NCBI GenBank assembly: GCA_944739405.2
Contig: OX123197.2
Span: 53,544,047 to 53,608,046, forward strand
Reading direction: 5' to 3'
Origin: Euclidia mi
Lineage: Eukaryota; Arthropoda; Insecta; Lepidoptera; Erebidae
Length of the DNA: 64,000 nt
This document shows, piece after piece, positions 20,826 through 31,379 of this stretch. The stretch's first letter is position 1. Each line of letters starts with the position of its first letter. The notes beneath the pieces are model-generated. The model saw only the letters and a list, made by a program, of their open reading frames with translations, made no database searches and had not been told where the DNA came from. The translations under genes and the position numbers were made by a program.

Positions 20826-21880
20826 AGAAGGAATAATATTGTTGCTAAATAATTCTTTCATACCATCCTGCTTGGTTTGCGAAAAGAAATTTTGTTATTA
20901 TAAGCTGCTTTCAAACTTATATCTTTTATGTCGATATTATGCCTTGATGTCCTTGCTCTTGTCTTTAATTTAGCATCTTTCCAGTTCTCTTCATACTTAC
21001 ACTTAAATCTATAGTTATCACTGTTTTTTCTGAATTCAATAATCCTTATATGATTTGTTTTTATTGCATTTCCATCATTATCTTTTGCCATATTTAGCCC
21101 AATTTCGTCAGCTAAAACATCATAAGTCACAACAGTTTAGCTCCTTAACATCAAATAATTTCCCATTTTTCTTAGCAGATCTTATGATTTGGACATATTG
21201 GTGCGGTACGTAAATGGGTCCAGACTTTCTGGATTTCTTGATTGCTCGTTCTATAATTACGTTATAAGTTCAATAAAAACACTAAAAGTTGGAGCTACAA
21301 CATGATAATTACATCGAATGTAATTATTGTAATAAAAAGTTCCGAAAAATCGCAACAACGATGTCGTAATTGCAAGCACTTCGACACAATTTCACATAAT
21401 TACGTTAAAAATGTTTGATGAAAACAATAAAAGTTGAAGTTACAACGTCATAATTACATTAAAATGTCATAATTTCAATTAAAAAATCTAAAAAAACGCA
21501 ACCATAATGTCATAATTACACAAATGTGACGTTGTTCCACCTGAAATACAAAAATTAATGTCATAATTACCGTTACGACGATGTAGCACTCAAACACGTT
21601 TACACTCAGCGGGGCTCCCCGCGCAACTGACCAATGTGACGTTGTGGTCGCAGAAACTCCACCATTTAGTGTCATTGCAACAACGACATTAATGCCGTCT
21701 AGCGTAAATTACCCGTACTACAGTTCTGTCGATTTTTCTCCGGGTGTAAATAGTCTTCACGTGAGTTGTGACATACATATCTCAATTTTTGAAAAAAGTG
21801 TAATTATGCCATTGTTGCACCAAATGAGCGGTTTGAGTATCTTTGCCAGCCTAGCAGCTTTGAAAGGATTGTTGTGATTC
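20826..21880. other. AT-rich region with recurrent CATAATTAC motif
   Basis: TGTCATAATTAC or close variants recur at about 21250, 21410, 21445, 21508 and 21560 on a background of AACAATAAAAGTTG repeats. The 90-codon minus frame 20858-21130 has charged residues but no motif I recognise. It may be the subterminal region of a decayed DNA transposon, but I found no paired ends. Confidence 0.35.
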
Positions 21881-23133
21881 TATGTACTTACTTATGCATG
21901 TAACGTACCTAATATGTGTGTATGACCGTTGATTGTCCCTGAGTAATTGTTTCAATAACCTAATCAACCACTATTGGTTCGAAGTGTTGATTGCGCTAAT
22001 TATCAACACACGCATACTCGTATTAGTGCTGGTATGTAGTGTCTCGCTTCACGTATTTACTTGCAGCGTGTGATGTGGGCAAGAAGGTTCTATCAGGTGA
22101 TATAGGCTAAATTCATAAACAGACAAATATCATCTTCATAAAATTGTATAAAACTTGCTGTTGCCAGCAGCTTCATCCACCTGAAGATAAAAAGTTTTAA
22201 CTTAGTCCTTGTCTTACCGTCTGTGTCGTAGTACCGACAGTTACGAACAAAGTAAAGAAGAACCAAAATAAATGTAAAGACCTAGTCATTATCAGAGACA
22301 ACGGCACTTCTTCTGCATGACATCAATCTTCTCATGACTATGGCTCTGGAACTCATGTGAAAGCTTCTAGGCAAATACAAGGTAATTTCAAATAATTTTG
22401 CAATAAAGACCCATATTAGTAAAAATGTGTACATACGGCGTCCCGCGTCATGATAGACGTTAAAAAGAAATCTGGCGAACGCTAGATTTTTTTTTAAGTT
22501 CATCGTTATCATCAGTATCAGACCTGTAAGTATACCTGTCCCATTGCTGGGCAAGGGTATATTCTCACTATGAGAACCTTTAAATTACTTAAGTAAATTC
22601 AAAATAATTCAAAATCGTGGCCACCCTACGATCGGATACACCATTTACAGGAACAATCTCATTAGCCGTGAATTTCGTGGACCCCCGCCCATCGCAAGAT
22701 TTATATTGTTATGCCCAAGTCTTAAGCCCCTATAATATACAAACATTTGCATTTTATCTCTTTATACTGCGATGTGATTAATTTTGTCCGAAGCTTTGTG
22801 ATTTTAGAAAGAAATATCTACAACGGGCCAAAGATTTTTACATCTAGTGCTACTGTAAAAAAAAAAAAATACATGAAGAGAATAGTGCGATGAAAACGTC
22901 CGCGGACGTGGCTCAACAAACCTTTAACCGGCGACATTGAAATACAAAAACCATCAATACAATCAGCGTCTCAAAACTGTCCGGCAATATGCATGCACCT
23001 GCACGTTTTTCAAATAGTAGGTACCTACTGTATCGTTCGTCGCACGGCGCAGACGTTAGGTGCCAAAATGTTACGATGTAAATACAACTTTAAGATAAGT
23101 AGGTATGTATAATCATAACTGTTATAGTTTTAA
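21881..23133. other. No recognisable feature
   Basis: A 90-codon minus frame (22282-22554) and other short frames lack motifs. A run of A's lies at about 22857. Confidence 0.35.
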
Positions 23134-23380
23134 GACTGCCTCCTTGGTCCAGTAGATAGCGTATGCGACTGCTGATCGGAGGTCCCGGGTTCGATTCCCG
23201 GGACGGGCAAAAGTGTTACTGGGTTTTTTCGAATACTCATGAGCAGCCTGGAGTCTGGTGATGTGCCCGGTAACGGCAATAGGCTCGCCCCCTATTACGT
23301 CAGATCTCAAAATTCATGGCGAAATGTGGGTGTAATATTTACACCTCTGCCAACCCCTTCGGGGATACAGGCGGGAGACC
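23134..23380 (+). mobile_element. SINE family 1, short form with a well-preserved tRNA head
   Basis: GACTGCCTCCTTGGTCCAGT gives a good A-box region (TTGGTCCAGTAGATAGC) and GGAGGTCCCGGGTTCGATTC a clear B box. Body ATGTGCCCGGTAACGGCAAT, tail CACCTCTGCCAACCCCTTCG and CAGGCGGGAG. It lacks the 5' extension. The head looks more tRNA-like than in the other copies, so it may represent an older subfamily. Confidence 0.85.
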
Positions 23381-23949
23381 ATAAATAAAAAAGACTAAGT
23401 AAAGTAGTTGCAAAACTTTTCATTATATTCTCTCCACCTTATTACAAAACATGGACTAAAATAAATCGAGGTTTAATCCTAAGCTTACCTGCGTAAAATT
23501 GATCATACGTGCACTATGAACACTTTTTTATAAAACTATTGCCACTAAAATTCGTTGTAACAAATGTCAAATAAAAATAAATAACTACCTTCGTCAAAAA
23601 GTCCTTTTAAAAATTCTCCATCGATACCTAAACCTGGTTTTATATTTAAACCATGTTTTGTAATAAGGCCCTCTGAGTTTTGGGTATAAAGTTATAAACA
23701 TACTATGCGTCATTCTGTCACGTAGAATGGGATGCACGTTGAATCGTCGACCTTCTCTTCGTTTACGACGTCTCGATCGACGGTATTCAAGCCACAACAC
23801 AACCACTGTATCCGAATCCATGTTTATAACTGACCAAATACGTCTCATCACATGCGCGTGTAAGAACGCGCGTGATACGCCGCATCTGGACGCAATACAA
23901 ATCAAAACGCGCGAGTGAATGCGCGCGTAAATCGCGCTTTCTGGACAGG
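23381..23949. other. No gene recognised; CpG-rich end
   Basis: At 23865-23935 several CGCGCG motifs stand out against the AT-rich background, just left of the hAT-like element. Overlapping opposite frames of 63 and 103 codons here look like shadows of base composition. Confidence 0.35.
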
Positions 23950-23957
23950 CTCTAGAG

Positions 23958-25428
23958 TAGAGATGTAAGTGAGGTATTATACCATTTGTACTGAAATGTA
24001 TTAAACGAAAAATACCGTATAATACGGTATTATACCATTTACTACGGTATTTTATTTATAAATCAATTCTTCTATATTTTTGAAGTAAATGATCATAGAA
24101 ATCATTAAAAATACTGAATACGGTAGAATTGCACAGGAATAAAGCAAGAAATTATATTTTAAGTTTGTATTATTAATAATTACGGTTAAGGTTTCGAAAT
24201 ACGTCGCCGTTTTTAGGGGTTGTGAGTGATTGGAGGGGGAGGGGGGAGATCTCGGAACCACCCCTCACCATTTTCACTTGCCGGAAATACTTGGTTTCCT
24301 CTGGAAAAAAAAACTCCAGGCATCGGTGCGTATGGCATTGCCAACTTCCACATTCTTCACACTACTTTAATAAACTGAGTTTGACGGTTTTCGGCTATTA
24401 CCTTATCTTATCTATTATCTTTATCTCGTATCTTATAAATTACATATTATCTCGACTATTTTCGGGTTAAGGGTCAAAATAGAACCTAACACAACCTATT
24501 TAGTTACTTTCACATAAAACCTAAAATTACATTCCATTTTTCATATTTGAATGAAGAGTTTTTGGAAATTGTTTAAAAATATTTAGACGCAATTCCGGCA
24601 GCCAGAATTACTTTAAGGGGATTAAAACTAACTCCCTTAAGCCCCCTACACCACCAATACCCTCAAATTCGGGCGACGCGTTTCGAAACCCGACCCATAA
24701 TTACTATTAGCTACAACAATATTACCATAAAAACAAGGTCAAAATATGATTTAAAGAAAAACGCGTAACATTTTAAGGTACGTTAGAGTAAAGGGGACCT
24801 TAAAGTTATTTGAATCATCTCTCTATTTATTCTAAATTACATTATGTTCCTCTCTGCGTGGAGACACGTAAAGCCCGAACCTTAATACAAGATCCATAAG
24901 AAAAGCACAGACCTGGCCCACGCCTTTTGTCTTCCTAGTTCGAAAACCCGAGATTTAGAGGATCTTCTACCTCCATATCTAAATCCTCTTGTGTTGCTAC
25001 GTTCTCGGTAGATGACGACGCAGTAATGCATTCTAGCAACATACTTTCAGCTAAATCATCTTCATCACCACTTTCTTTAACTTCGAATGTGCTGTCAGGA
25101 ACACCAAGATTTGTGTAAATCGAGACCAATTTAGAAACACGTGATTTATCTACGTGTTTCGACGATACGAGTTTCGGGCTTCGCAATGAATTTTTCCAAA
25201 AGTTAAAATTCCAAAATTAATTATTAATTAGTAATTCTAAAACAAAGAATACAATCGAAACTTAAAATATATTTAATGTTTTAAACTAGAACTCGTCGCA
25301 ATATCGCAGGGTCTTATAAACTGAATCAGAATATAAAATACATAAAATACCAATAATACCGTAAGTTATAATAAAATACCGGTTTAATACATAGCCTTTT
25401 GGTATTATACGGTATTTTTACAACACTA
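23958..25428. mobile_element. hAT-like non-autonomous DNA transposon
   Basis: Both ends share TAG.G.TGTAA and, just inside, ATACCGTATAATACC-type sequence in inverted orientation. Directly outside, CTCTAGAG occurs on both sides (23950-23957 and 25429-25436), an exact 8-bp target duplication that is itself a palindrome. Eight-base duplications with TA.NG-type ends are characteristic of hAT elements. The interior has one 83-codon minus frame (24935-25186, acidic) and no recognisable hAT transposase, so the copy depends on an enzyme from elsewhere. Confidence 0.75.
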
Positions 25429-25449
25429 CTCTAGAGTACTGCTACGCTG

Positions 25450-25660
25450 AAGGTCGCGCCCAAGTCAAACATTTGTGTGCATGAACATGGATGTTTGTCT
25501 TGGTCTGGGTGTTTCTGTGTATTATATGTAGGTATGTATTTACAAAAAAATATATATATGTATGTTTATCCATGATCTAGTAGGTACCAATAGTACAAGC
25601 TCTGCTTAGCTTGGGACTAGATGGTGATGTGTGTATGTGGTAGAATATTATTAGAATTCT
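25450..25660 (+). mobile_element. SINE family 2, 5'-truncated
   Basis: AAACATTTGTGTGCATGAAC, GGATGTTTGTCTTGGTCTGG, TATATGTATGTTTATCCATG, TACAAGCTCTGCTTAGCTTG and GGACTAGATGGTGATGTGTG. The last two match both the SINE at 5.8 kb (minus) and the LINE-type tail at 57.3 kb. Confidence 0.75.
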
Positions 25661-25679
25661 TATTATTATAATCCGATAC

Positions 25680-25735
25680 TCACTGCATTGTAGTCTGTTA
25701 GTATCTCCACTAGGATATGGTTGCCTGTAACAAAT
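25680..25735 (-). mobile_element. SINE family 3 head fragment
   Basis: The reverse complement GCAACCATATCCTAGTGGAG, ATACTAACAGACTACAATGC corresponds to the tRNA-like head of SINE 3 (GCGATAGCCTAGTGGAGATA). Only the head survives. Confidence 0.5.
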
Positions 25736-26043
25736 TTGGCAGAGTACTGTGTAAATATGAAATTAACAAAAAGACCAACAGTATGTCATAACATTAAAGA
25801 CCATACCACAATACAATTCACCAGCTTGCTGTTCTAAACTAAGTTCACATGTTTATAATATTGTCAAGTTTGCATTCACTTGAAGTTTGCTGTTCAGTCT
25901 AATCTTCAGTTTAATTTAACTAGTTCTTGCTAAACGGCCGGCGCATAATTACAGATTTGGACCCGGTTGGGAATACAACGGAGCTGTCAAATTACTAGGT
26001 TTTTTTTTTTTATTCTTTTCTTGAAATTTAATTGGATTACTAT
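25736..26043. other. No recognisable feature
   Basis: AT-rich spacer. A T-run lies at about 26002. Confidence 0.35.
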
Positions 26044-26640
26044 AGCGGCGATAGCCCAGTTGAGTAGGTAACGGACTGCCGAGACGATGGTCTCGGGATC
26101 GATCCCCAGGTACCCCGGGTACAACAACAGAAATAAATAGTAATAGAATGGTGAATGTCACGTCATCGCGTACATTTCGCGCGTGCCACATTTCAGCAAG
26201 CCCCGCCCACAGTGACGTATAGATATTGAGTGGACACTAAGAAATTATTATCGATGTGTGTGTGATGTAGCTGTGGAAAATGAAATTATGTTATTGTTTA
26301 TATAAAAACTGACCATTGCTGATTGTCAGGCAGAATAATGTTGTACAACATGTGTAAACACATGCGCTATAGTGCAATAGTTTGACACGCGCACCACGCC
26401 CATGTCACCGTTCTATTACTATTTATTTCTGTGGGTACAACCCTTTGATCTTTCGAAGTTGCGTGTATTGAAAATGTTAATTATCGCTCGCTTAATAATG
26501 TGCCCGGTAGATGGCAATAGGCTCGCACCTATAGGTATTACAATGGGACTGAAATATAACTGGCGGAGTGTGGGTGTGTAATACACTTCTGTCTACCCCT
26601 TCGGAGATAAAGGCGTGAAGTTATTTATCAATTGTATTTG
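26044..26640 (+). mobile_element. SINE family 1b, near complete, split by a foldback element
   Basis: Left part 26044-26125: tRNA-like head GCGGCGATAGCCCAGTTGAG and B box GGGATCGATCCCC. Right part from 26433: core CTTTCGAAGTTGCGTGTATT, then GCTCGCTTAATAATGTGCCC, GGTAGATGGCAATAGGCTCG and tail TTCTGTCTACCCCTTCGGAG with AAAGGCGTGAAG. Removing the 307-bp insert and one GGGTACAAC joins head and core exactly. The head and core resemble SINE 3, and the tail is that of SINE 1. Confidence 0.85.
26126..26432. mobile_element. Foldback element with 9-bp target duplication
   Basis: Termini ACAGAAATAAATAGTAATAG (left) and the exact inverse at the right (ending ...TTATTTCTGT), with a perfect 22-bp core match. 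GGGTACAAC lies on both sides (26117-26125 and 26433-26441). A 9-bp duplication is typical of Mutator-like elements; an 8-bp reading (hAT) is possible if one base is assigned to the element. No coding capacity. Confidence 0.8.
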
Positions 26641-26754
26641 TGTAGGTTATTAATTATTGTAAAATAAGATCTCAAACTTTGTAAAACCTGTACTATGGCA
26701 ATTGATTGAGACATTCTTTCTTTAAAATAAGTATATATTGGTGAAAACAGTACA

Positions 26755-26990
26755 AAAATCAGTTTTGAAAGAAAGAAAAGAAAGAAAAATTATTTATTCT
26801 CAGGGTGCAATGGTGCATACAACAACAAGACAGACAAGACATTAAGAAAATTACATTAAGAGTAAAAGAAAAAAAAATACAAAAAACACCACCATACACA
26901 ATAAAAAAAAATCAAAAGAAATTTATACAAAATAAAAGTACTTAAACAAAATAAATTAAGAAAAATAAAATATATAAAGAACGGGTACGC
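26755..26990 (-). mobile_element. LINE 3' tail, minus strand
   Basis: The plus strand starts with a GAAAGAAAAGAAAGAAAAAT tract and TTATTTATTCTCAGGGTGCA, then AATGGTGCATACAACAACAA. Its reverse complement has the layout of a LINE 3' end: short untranslated sequence, an AATAAAT signal and a simple repeat tail. No coding part is left, so the LINE type is not clear. Confidence 0.45.
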
Positions 26991-27073
26991 CGCACTATGA
27001 GCACCACTGAGAGAGGTAGCCAACTCAGCCTATGCTGGGCGATAGCCGCTACACTAATGACGTCTACACACTG

Positions 27074-27291
27074 TTATTAGTGTAGTGTGTCGGAGTACCG
27101 ACATTGCAAACTTAAATAAAGACCAAGTGAGGGTAGGTGCCTAAACCCGCACTTCCACAAGACGGCGCTGAGCTCTAATCAGTCTCTCCGCGACCACGCT
27201 CGGTGCAAGACGAGCGAAACGTCGGAACCAAAATAGGTATTTATACCTTAAAAAAGTTAGTTGTACGCGACTAAGACCTGCTAATTTATTT
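27074..27291 (+). repeat. Left terminal repeat of the Penelope-like element
   Basis: Shares with 29688-29908 the blocks AGTGTGTCGGAGTACCG, CACTTCCACAAGACGGCGCT, CAGTCTCTCCGCGACCACGC, GAGCGAAACGT and AATAGGTATTTATAC in the same orientation. A CGCTCG...CGAGCG stem precedes AAAC, like helix II of the hammerhead ribozymes known in this class, but the CUGAUGA core is absent at the required place. Confidence 0.85.
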
Positions 27292-27294
27292 TGT

Positions 27295-28153
27295 ATGATG
27301 TATACAAATCGCGAAAGTTTAAAATCGATTATTGCAAACCGATACGAGCCGGAATATGTTATAAAAATCAAACATCTTAAAAGCCTTAGGATAAAACGGG
27401 TATGTTTGGAAACTTCGCTTAGTTTTTTAACAAAGTGTCGTGATAACAATGTAATACCCGTAGGAGTGCGCATTAAACCGCGTAAGGACATTCCTTATTC
27501 CGATGGCATTCTACACAACGCCAGTGTTCGTCTTTTAAGATAATTAATTCGCAATTGTCGGTACGAGCTAGGTGCTGTACAGTGTGACCTATAAAGTGCA
27601 TACGCAGTGTAGTGAAGTGCTATCAAACAGTGACTTTAACTTGTGCGACCATGTAACGTACAACCAATCAAGTCGCATTTACGATCTGCGTACTAAACGG
27701 CACAATAAAAAGTTGGATAAATTGATAAGCCATCATGAGAGGGTAAGCGGCAAAAATGAACACCCCACCCAACAGCAAACGGTTATCAATTTATCAGATT
27801 ATATTATTGATAGCGCGACACAAAGCGTATTGGCGAAAGGGTTAAATTATGCAATAACACCTAAACGGATTCCATATGAAAATGTCATAAGTAGCATAGA
27901 AGAGGTGATAACGCGTAACAAGTTACCGTCTAACGATGCGGATACACTAAGACAGGATCTTGCCGTTATTTTACGATAGTCAAAGACGCCTAAACCCAAT
28001 ATTTCCACAGAAGAGCGTCAAGCACTAAAAACGCTGCGTGATAACACGAATATTTTGGTGCTAAAGGCCGATAAGGGAAACGCCACTGTGGTAATGAATA
28101 CGTGTGATTATGACTGTAAGAATAGGAATCTGTTAAGTGACACATTAGTTTAA
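27295..28153 (+). pseudogene. Penelope-like element, N-terminal coding part (broken)
   Basis: The first frame (27295-27543) encodes LETSLSFLTKCRDNNVIPVG, the N-terminal helix block typical of Penelope proteins. A frameshift near 27540-27572 moves the frame. The next part includes KRHNKKLDKLISHHE, and after a TAG at 27977-27979 come EERQALKTLRDN and ILVLKADKGNATVVMN, the first RT motif of the class (ADKG). A second stop, TAA, lies at 28151-28153. The text stays in one frame from 27572 onward, so only one frameshift and two stops separate this from an open frame. Confidence 0.8.
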
Positions 28154-29785
28154 AAGGCTGTGTCATATAACCCGACCGCCAGAGTGACAAAACGCATTCG
28201 TGCCTTAATTAGGGACCATAAAAACTTATTTACGGAAGAGGTGTTTGAACGGTTACATAAACCTCAAATTGTGCAGCCGCCTAAGATATACGGCTTACCC
28301 AAAGTACACAAGACCAACGTACCTTTGCGTCCTATAGTGAGTCAAATAAATTTACCCACATATGGTTTGGCGAAACACATAAGTAAGGTACTACAACCGT
28401 TAGTAGGCAAGACATACTCTTTCGTGAAGGACTCTCGCCACTTTATAGAAATTATCAAGAGCACGAAAAAGGAACCAGACGAGGTGATGGTGAGTTTTGA
28501 TGTTGAGTCACTATTCACCAATGTTCCTGTTCAAGATTGCCTTGAGGTCGTACAGAGGAAATTAAGGGAAAACGGTCTGTCTGATGAATTCACAGTTCTA
28601 CTTAAGAATTGCTTGGATGGTAACTACTTCCTATATAGTGGACAACACTACCTCCAGATCGATGGAGTGGCTATGGGTAGCCCTATCGCACCAGTAATGG
28701 CCAACATCTGGATGGAGCACTTCGAAGAATCCATAGACATGCAGGCATCAAATGTGAAGCTGTGGAAGAGGTATGTCGACGATATCTTCTGCATCATGAA
28801 GGGGAACCAGCAAGACGTGGAACAATTCGCAGACAAATTGAACTCCATACATCCAAACATCCGATTCACATACGAAATGGAGGTAGACGGATCGTTACCC
28901 TTCCTTGACGTTAAAGTGGCAGTGAGAAGTAATGGTACCCTTGGACACACTGTATATAGGAAACCGACACAAACCGACAGGTATCTTAACGCGAACTTGC
29001 ACCACCATCCGCGGCATTTGGATTCCGTTGTGTCCTCGCTAGTGAACAGAGCGTATGACCTGTGTGACCCTGAACAGTTAAATAGTGAGCTGTCACATGT
29101 TCGGGAGGTACTGCGGCACAATGGATACAAGAAGAAGATACTCCATCTGAAGAGAAAAGATCGTAGACCTGAAGTAAGCAGAGTGCCGGCGTACATGCCA
29201 TATCTAAAGGGAGTGACGGACAAGGTTGGAACAGAACTCAAGAAATACTCCATCAAGACTGTATACAGTCCGCTCTCTAAGATTGCACACAATCTGCGTA
29301 CCCCAAAGGATGTCATTCCTCTCCAAACACCTGGCGTCTACAAAGTCGATTGCAGCTGTGGTAGTTCATATATCGGGCAGACTAAGCGTACAATCGCTGA
29401 AAGAGTAAAGGAACATATCGCAGCTGTAAAAAACCGACAGATTAATAAGTCGGCAATAGCTGAGCATTTGTTGGAGTCTGGACTAAACCACTGGATAGAA
29501 CTGCATCAACCACAGGTCTTATCCACCGATCGTCACTATTACTCCAGGATAGTACGTGAAGCGGTAGAAATCAAGAAACATAACAATTTCAACCGGGAGG
29601 ATGGATATAGATTATCGGCTACTTGGAATCCAGTCATCAGCAGGTGTAGACACCGCCGCAGTGATAAATCTCAACAGTGTGTAGATGTCATTAGTATAGT
29701 GTGTCGGAGTACCGTCATTGCGAACTTAAATAAAGACCAAGTGAGGTTAGGTGCTGAAATCCGCACTTCCACAAGACGGCGCTGA
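28154..29785 (+). pseudogene. Penelope-like reverse transcriptase and GIY-YIG endonuclease
   Basis: An open frame of about 540 codons. In order: YGLPKVHKTNVPLRPIVSQI (RT motif 2), VSFDVESLFTNVPV with the first catalytic Asp, GVAMGSPIAPVMANIWME, RYVDDIFCIMKG with the catalytic DD pair, SLPFLDVKV, YRKPTQTDRYLNANLHHHPR (class-specific thumb block), then the nuclease: GVYKVDCSCGSSYIGQTKR, a GVY/YIG pair with the following Arg. It reverse-transcribes the element RNA after nicking the target. It has no good ATG because it is the 3' part of the broken frame. A 222-codon minus frame over the same bases is a shadow. Confidence 0.95.
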
Positions 29786-29908
29786 GCTCTCATCAGTCTC
29801 TCCGCGACCACGCTCGGTGCAAGGCGAGCGAAACGTTGGAACCAAAATAGGTATTTATACATTAAATAAGTTAGTTGTACGCGATTAAGACCCGCTAATT
29901 TATTTCAC
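29688..29908 (+). repeat. Right terminal repeat of the Penelope-like element
   Basis: Direct repeat of 27074-27291. It overlaps the last ~30 codons of the frame, including its TGA, then GAGCGAAACGTTGGAACC, AATAGGTATTTATAC and GACCCGCTAATTTATTT. Several substitutions distinguish it from the left copy. Confidence 0.85.
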
Positions 29909-30427
29909 AGAGCTACTACTGTGAATTTCTAGCAATAAGACTTTCAGAGCAGAATTTCAGAGGTCACACCTTGTTCAACAGCATTCAATTAGGTACGAGG
30001 CTATTTAATACATAGCGCATGTCTCGACACCCTACTGAATGACACGGGAATCTCTTTGACAGTTTGATAGTTAAGTACTGATATTTATACATACAAGCAT
30101 ATTTAGCACGTATCACATAGATAATAAAGTTGAAAATTTATATGCTCAAGCGCAAACTCTGATTAATTTGAACATAAGCTTTGCTCAATTTGTACCAAGC
30201 GTGTTCGCGTAACTTGAAAACGTTCTCTCATTACGTTTCCGTTGCAAGTTTTTCTTTGAGTTACGAATTAACTTGAGGAAGTGGCAGTTTTGGGCATGCG
30301 CTTGTTTGAGTTGGTTATTACTGCCGCTTAATTATGTTGACAGGGTTTAGATGAAAGTGATGATTAAAGGGGTATTCCGAACAAATTGAAGCTGTAACGG
30401 ACAAGTGTGACGTACTGTGGATCATAA
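29909..30427. other. No recognisable feature
   Basis: AT-rich spacer with nothing I can assign. Confidence 0.35.
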
Positions 30428-30545
30428 GCATCATCATCATCGTTCGTTTTAGCGTTATCCAGGTTGTGTCCAAGACTTTTGCCTCGGATCGTGGGCTGCA
30501 CTTTCTAGTCTAACTTATTTAGCAGAATATTAGCTTAGTTAAGCG
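30428..30545 (-). mobile_element. SINE family 3, 3'-end fragment
   Basis: AGCATCATCATCATCGTTCG (tail on minus), TTAGCGTTATCCAGGTTGTG and CCAAGACTTTTGCCTCGGAT follow the SINE 3 3' end in the 3.4-kb copy. Confidence 0.65.
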
Positions 30546-30626
30546 TGCTATCGATCATATCGTGCTGATATATTCAGAAAATAGTAAAATAAATATGTCT
30601 TTTAAGTTTTTTTTTGGTTAACATTG

Positions 30627-30680
30627 CCCTTTTTCTTTCAATTGGTATATACCCTGTATACTGCATTGAAAGAAAAAGGG
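30627..30680. repeat. 16-bp perfect inverted repeat
   Basis: CCCTTTTTCTTTCAAT (30627-30642) and its exact inverse (30665-30680) flank a 22-nt loop. Possibly the stem of a tiny foldback element. It lies 190 bp left of the Gypsy element. Confidence 0.8.
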
Positions 30681-30867
30681 TTTTATGGTTTAGTGAGTTA
30701 AGTATATTTTCATGTATTTGTATTCAGTGATAGTTGTATATTTACTCCTGAAAATATTTTTCAAATGCAGATCAATACATTGTATTTCGTAGTACCTATT
30801 ACAAAAAATAGAAACGAACATTAAAGTACTTATAGCTTATTATTAGAACAAAAGAAAAACAAATATA

Positions 30868-31041
30868 TGTGGGATATGGGGCTCAGAGTTAAAACAGAAA
30901 AATACTTATAATAAACTTTTATTTTAAAAAATACTCCTGCAACGTCTTACACCTTATAGCTATATCCGCCATCATCCTTTTTTTATCCTTCTCTCTTTCA
31001 TCCGTCTGCCCTCTCACTCACACTTACGTTCCGTTCCCACA
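30868..31041 (-). repeat. Gypsy 3' LTR
   Basis: On the plus strand TGTGGGATATGGGGCTCAGA to GTTCCGTTCCCACA, 174 bp, matching 41846-42021. The adjacent internal sequence on the minus strand, GAGCAGGATGGCCGAA, is the only candidate polypurine tract and is weak. Confidence 0.92.
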
Positions 31042-31379
31042 TTCGGCCATCCTGCTCATCTGTCTGTCCTCAGACATCCATCACTCAAATACATACTTAC
31101 AATATTGTACTTAGTACTAAAGTTACAAGGTACAATGAGCAAATCTTACAGTAGAGTAACAACACCTTAACTAAACGGATGTACGAGATCACAAACAATT
31201 TTTAGTATGATTTATTTGGTATGTTATTTACATTTTTAAATAGGAAACTCAACCTTAAAATTAAACTACTGTTCTACCTGCGTAATTATATACATTCTTA
31301 TAACATGTATTACAAAAAATTAAACTACTTAAAAAACTTAACTATCCTAAACTAACGAAAAACAAAAGAGGCAATACAA

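Larger units (their letters stand above)
27074..29908 (+). mobile_element. Penelope-like element with direct terminal repeats
   Basis: About 2.8 kb: a ~218-bp left terminal repeat, one broken long frame and a right terminal repeat that begins inside the 3' end of the frame. The protein order (N-terminal region, Penelope-type RT, GIY-YIG nuclease) is diagnostic of this retroelement class, which uses the nuclease to start target-primed reverse transcription. To the left, 27047-27072 (CTACACTAATGACGTCTACA) is an inverted copy of the terminal-repeat start, a type of inverted extension known in Penelope elements. One frameshift and two stops disable the N-terminal part; the RT-nuclease part is open. 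Confidence 0.9.

Noticed and set aside
20858..21130. 90-codon minus-strand gene
   Set aside because: Charged but without a motif, and next to minisatellite and AT-rich repeats. Not enough support.
23594..23918. Overlapping 103- and 63-codon frames
   Set aside because: Opposite-strand frames over the same CpG-rich bases, with Arg-rich products typical of composition rather than function.
27141..27225. Hammerhead ribozyme in the Penelope terminal repeats
   Set aside because: The CGCTCG...CGAGCG stem followed by AAAC fits helix II and its 3' side, but no CUGAUGA precedes it. A CTGATGAG occurs only on the opposite strand in the right repeat and lacks a following GAAA. At most a relic.
28648..29316. 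222-codon minus-strand open frame
   Set aside because: It lies antisense to the Penelope RT, and the sense frame has all RT motifs. A shadow.
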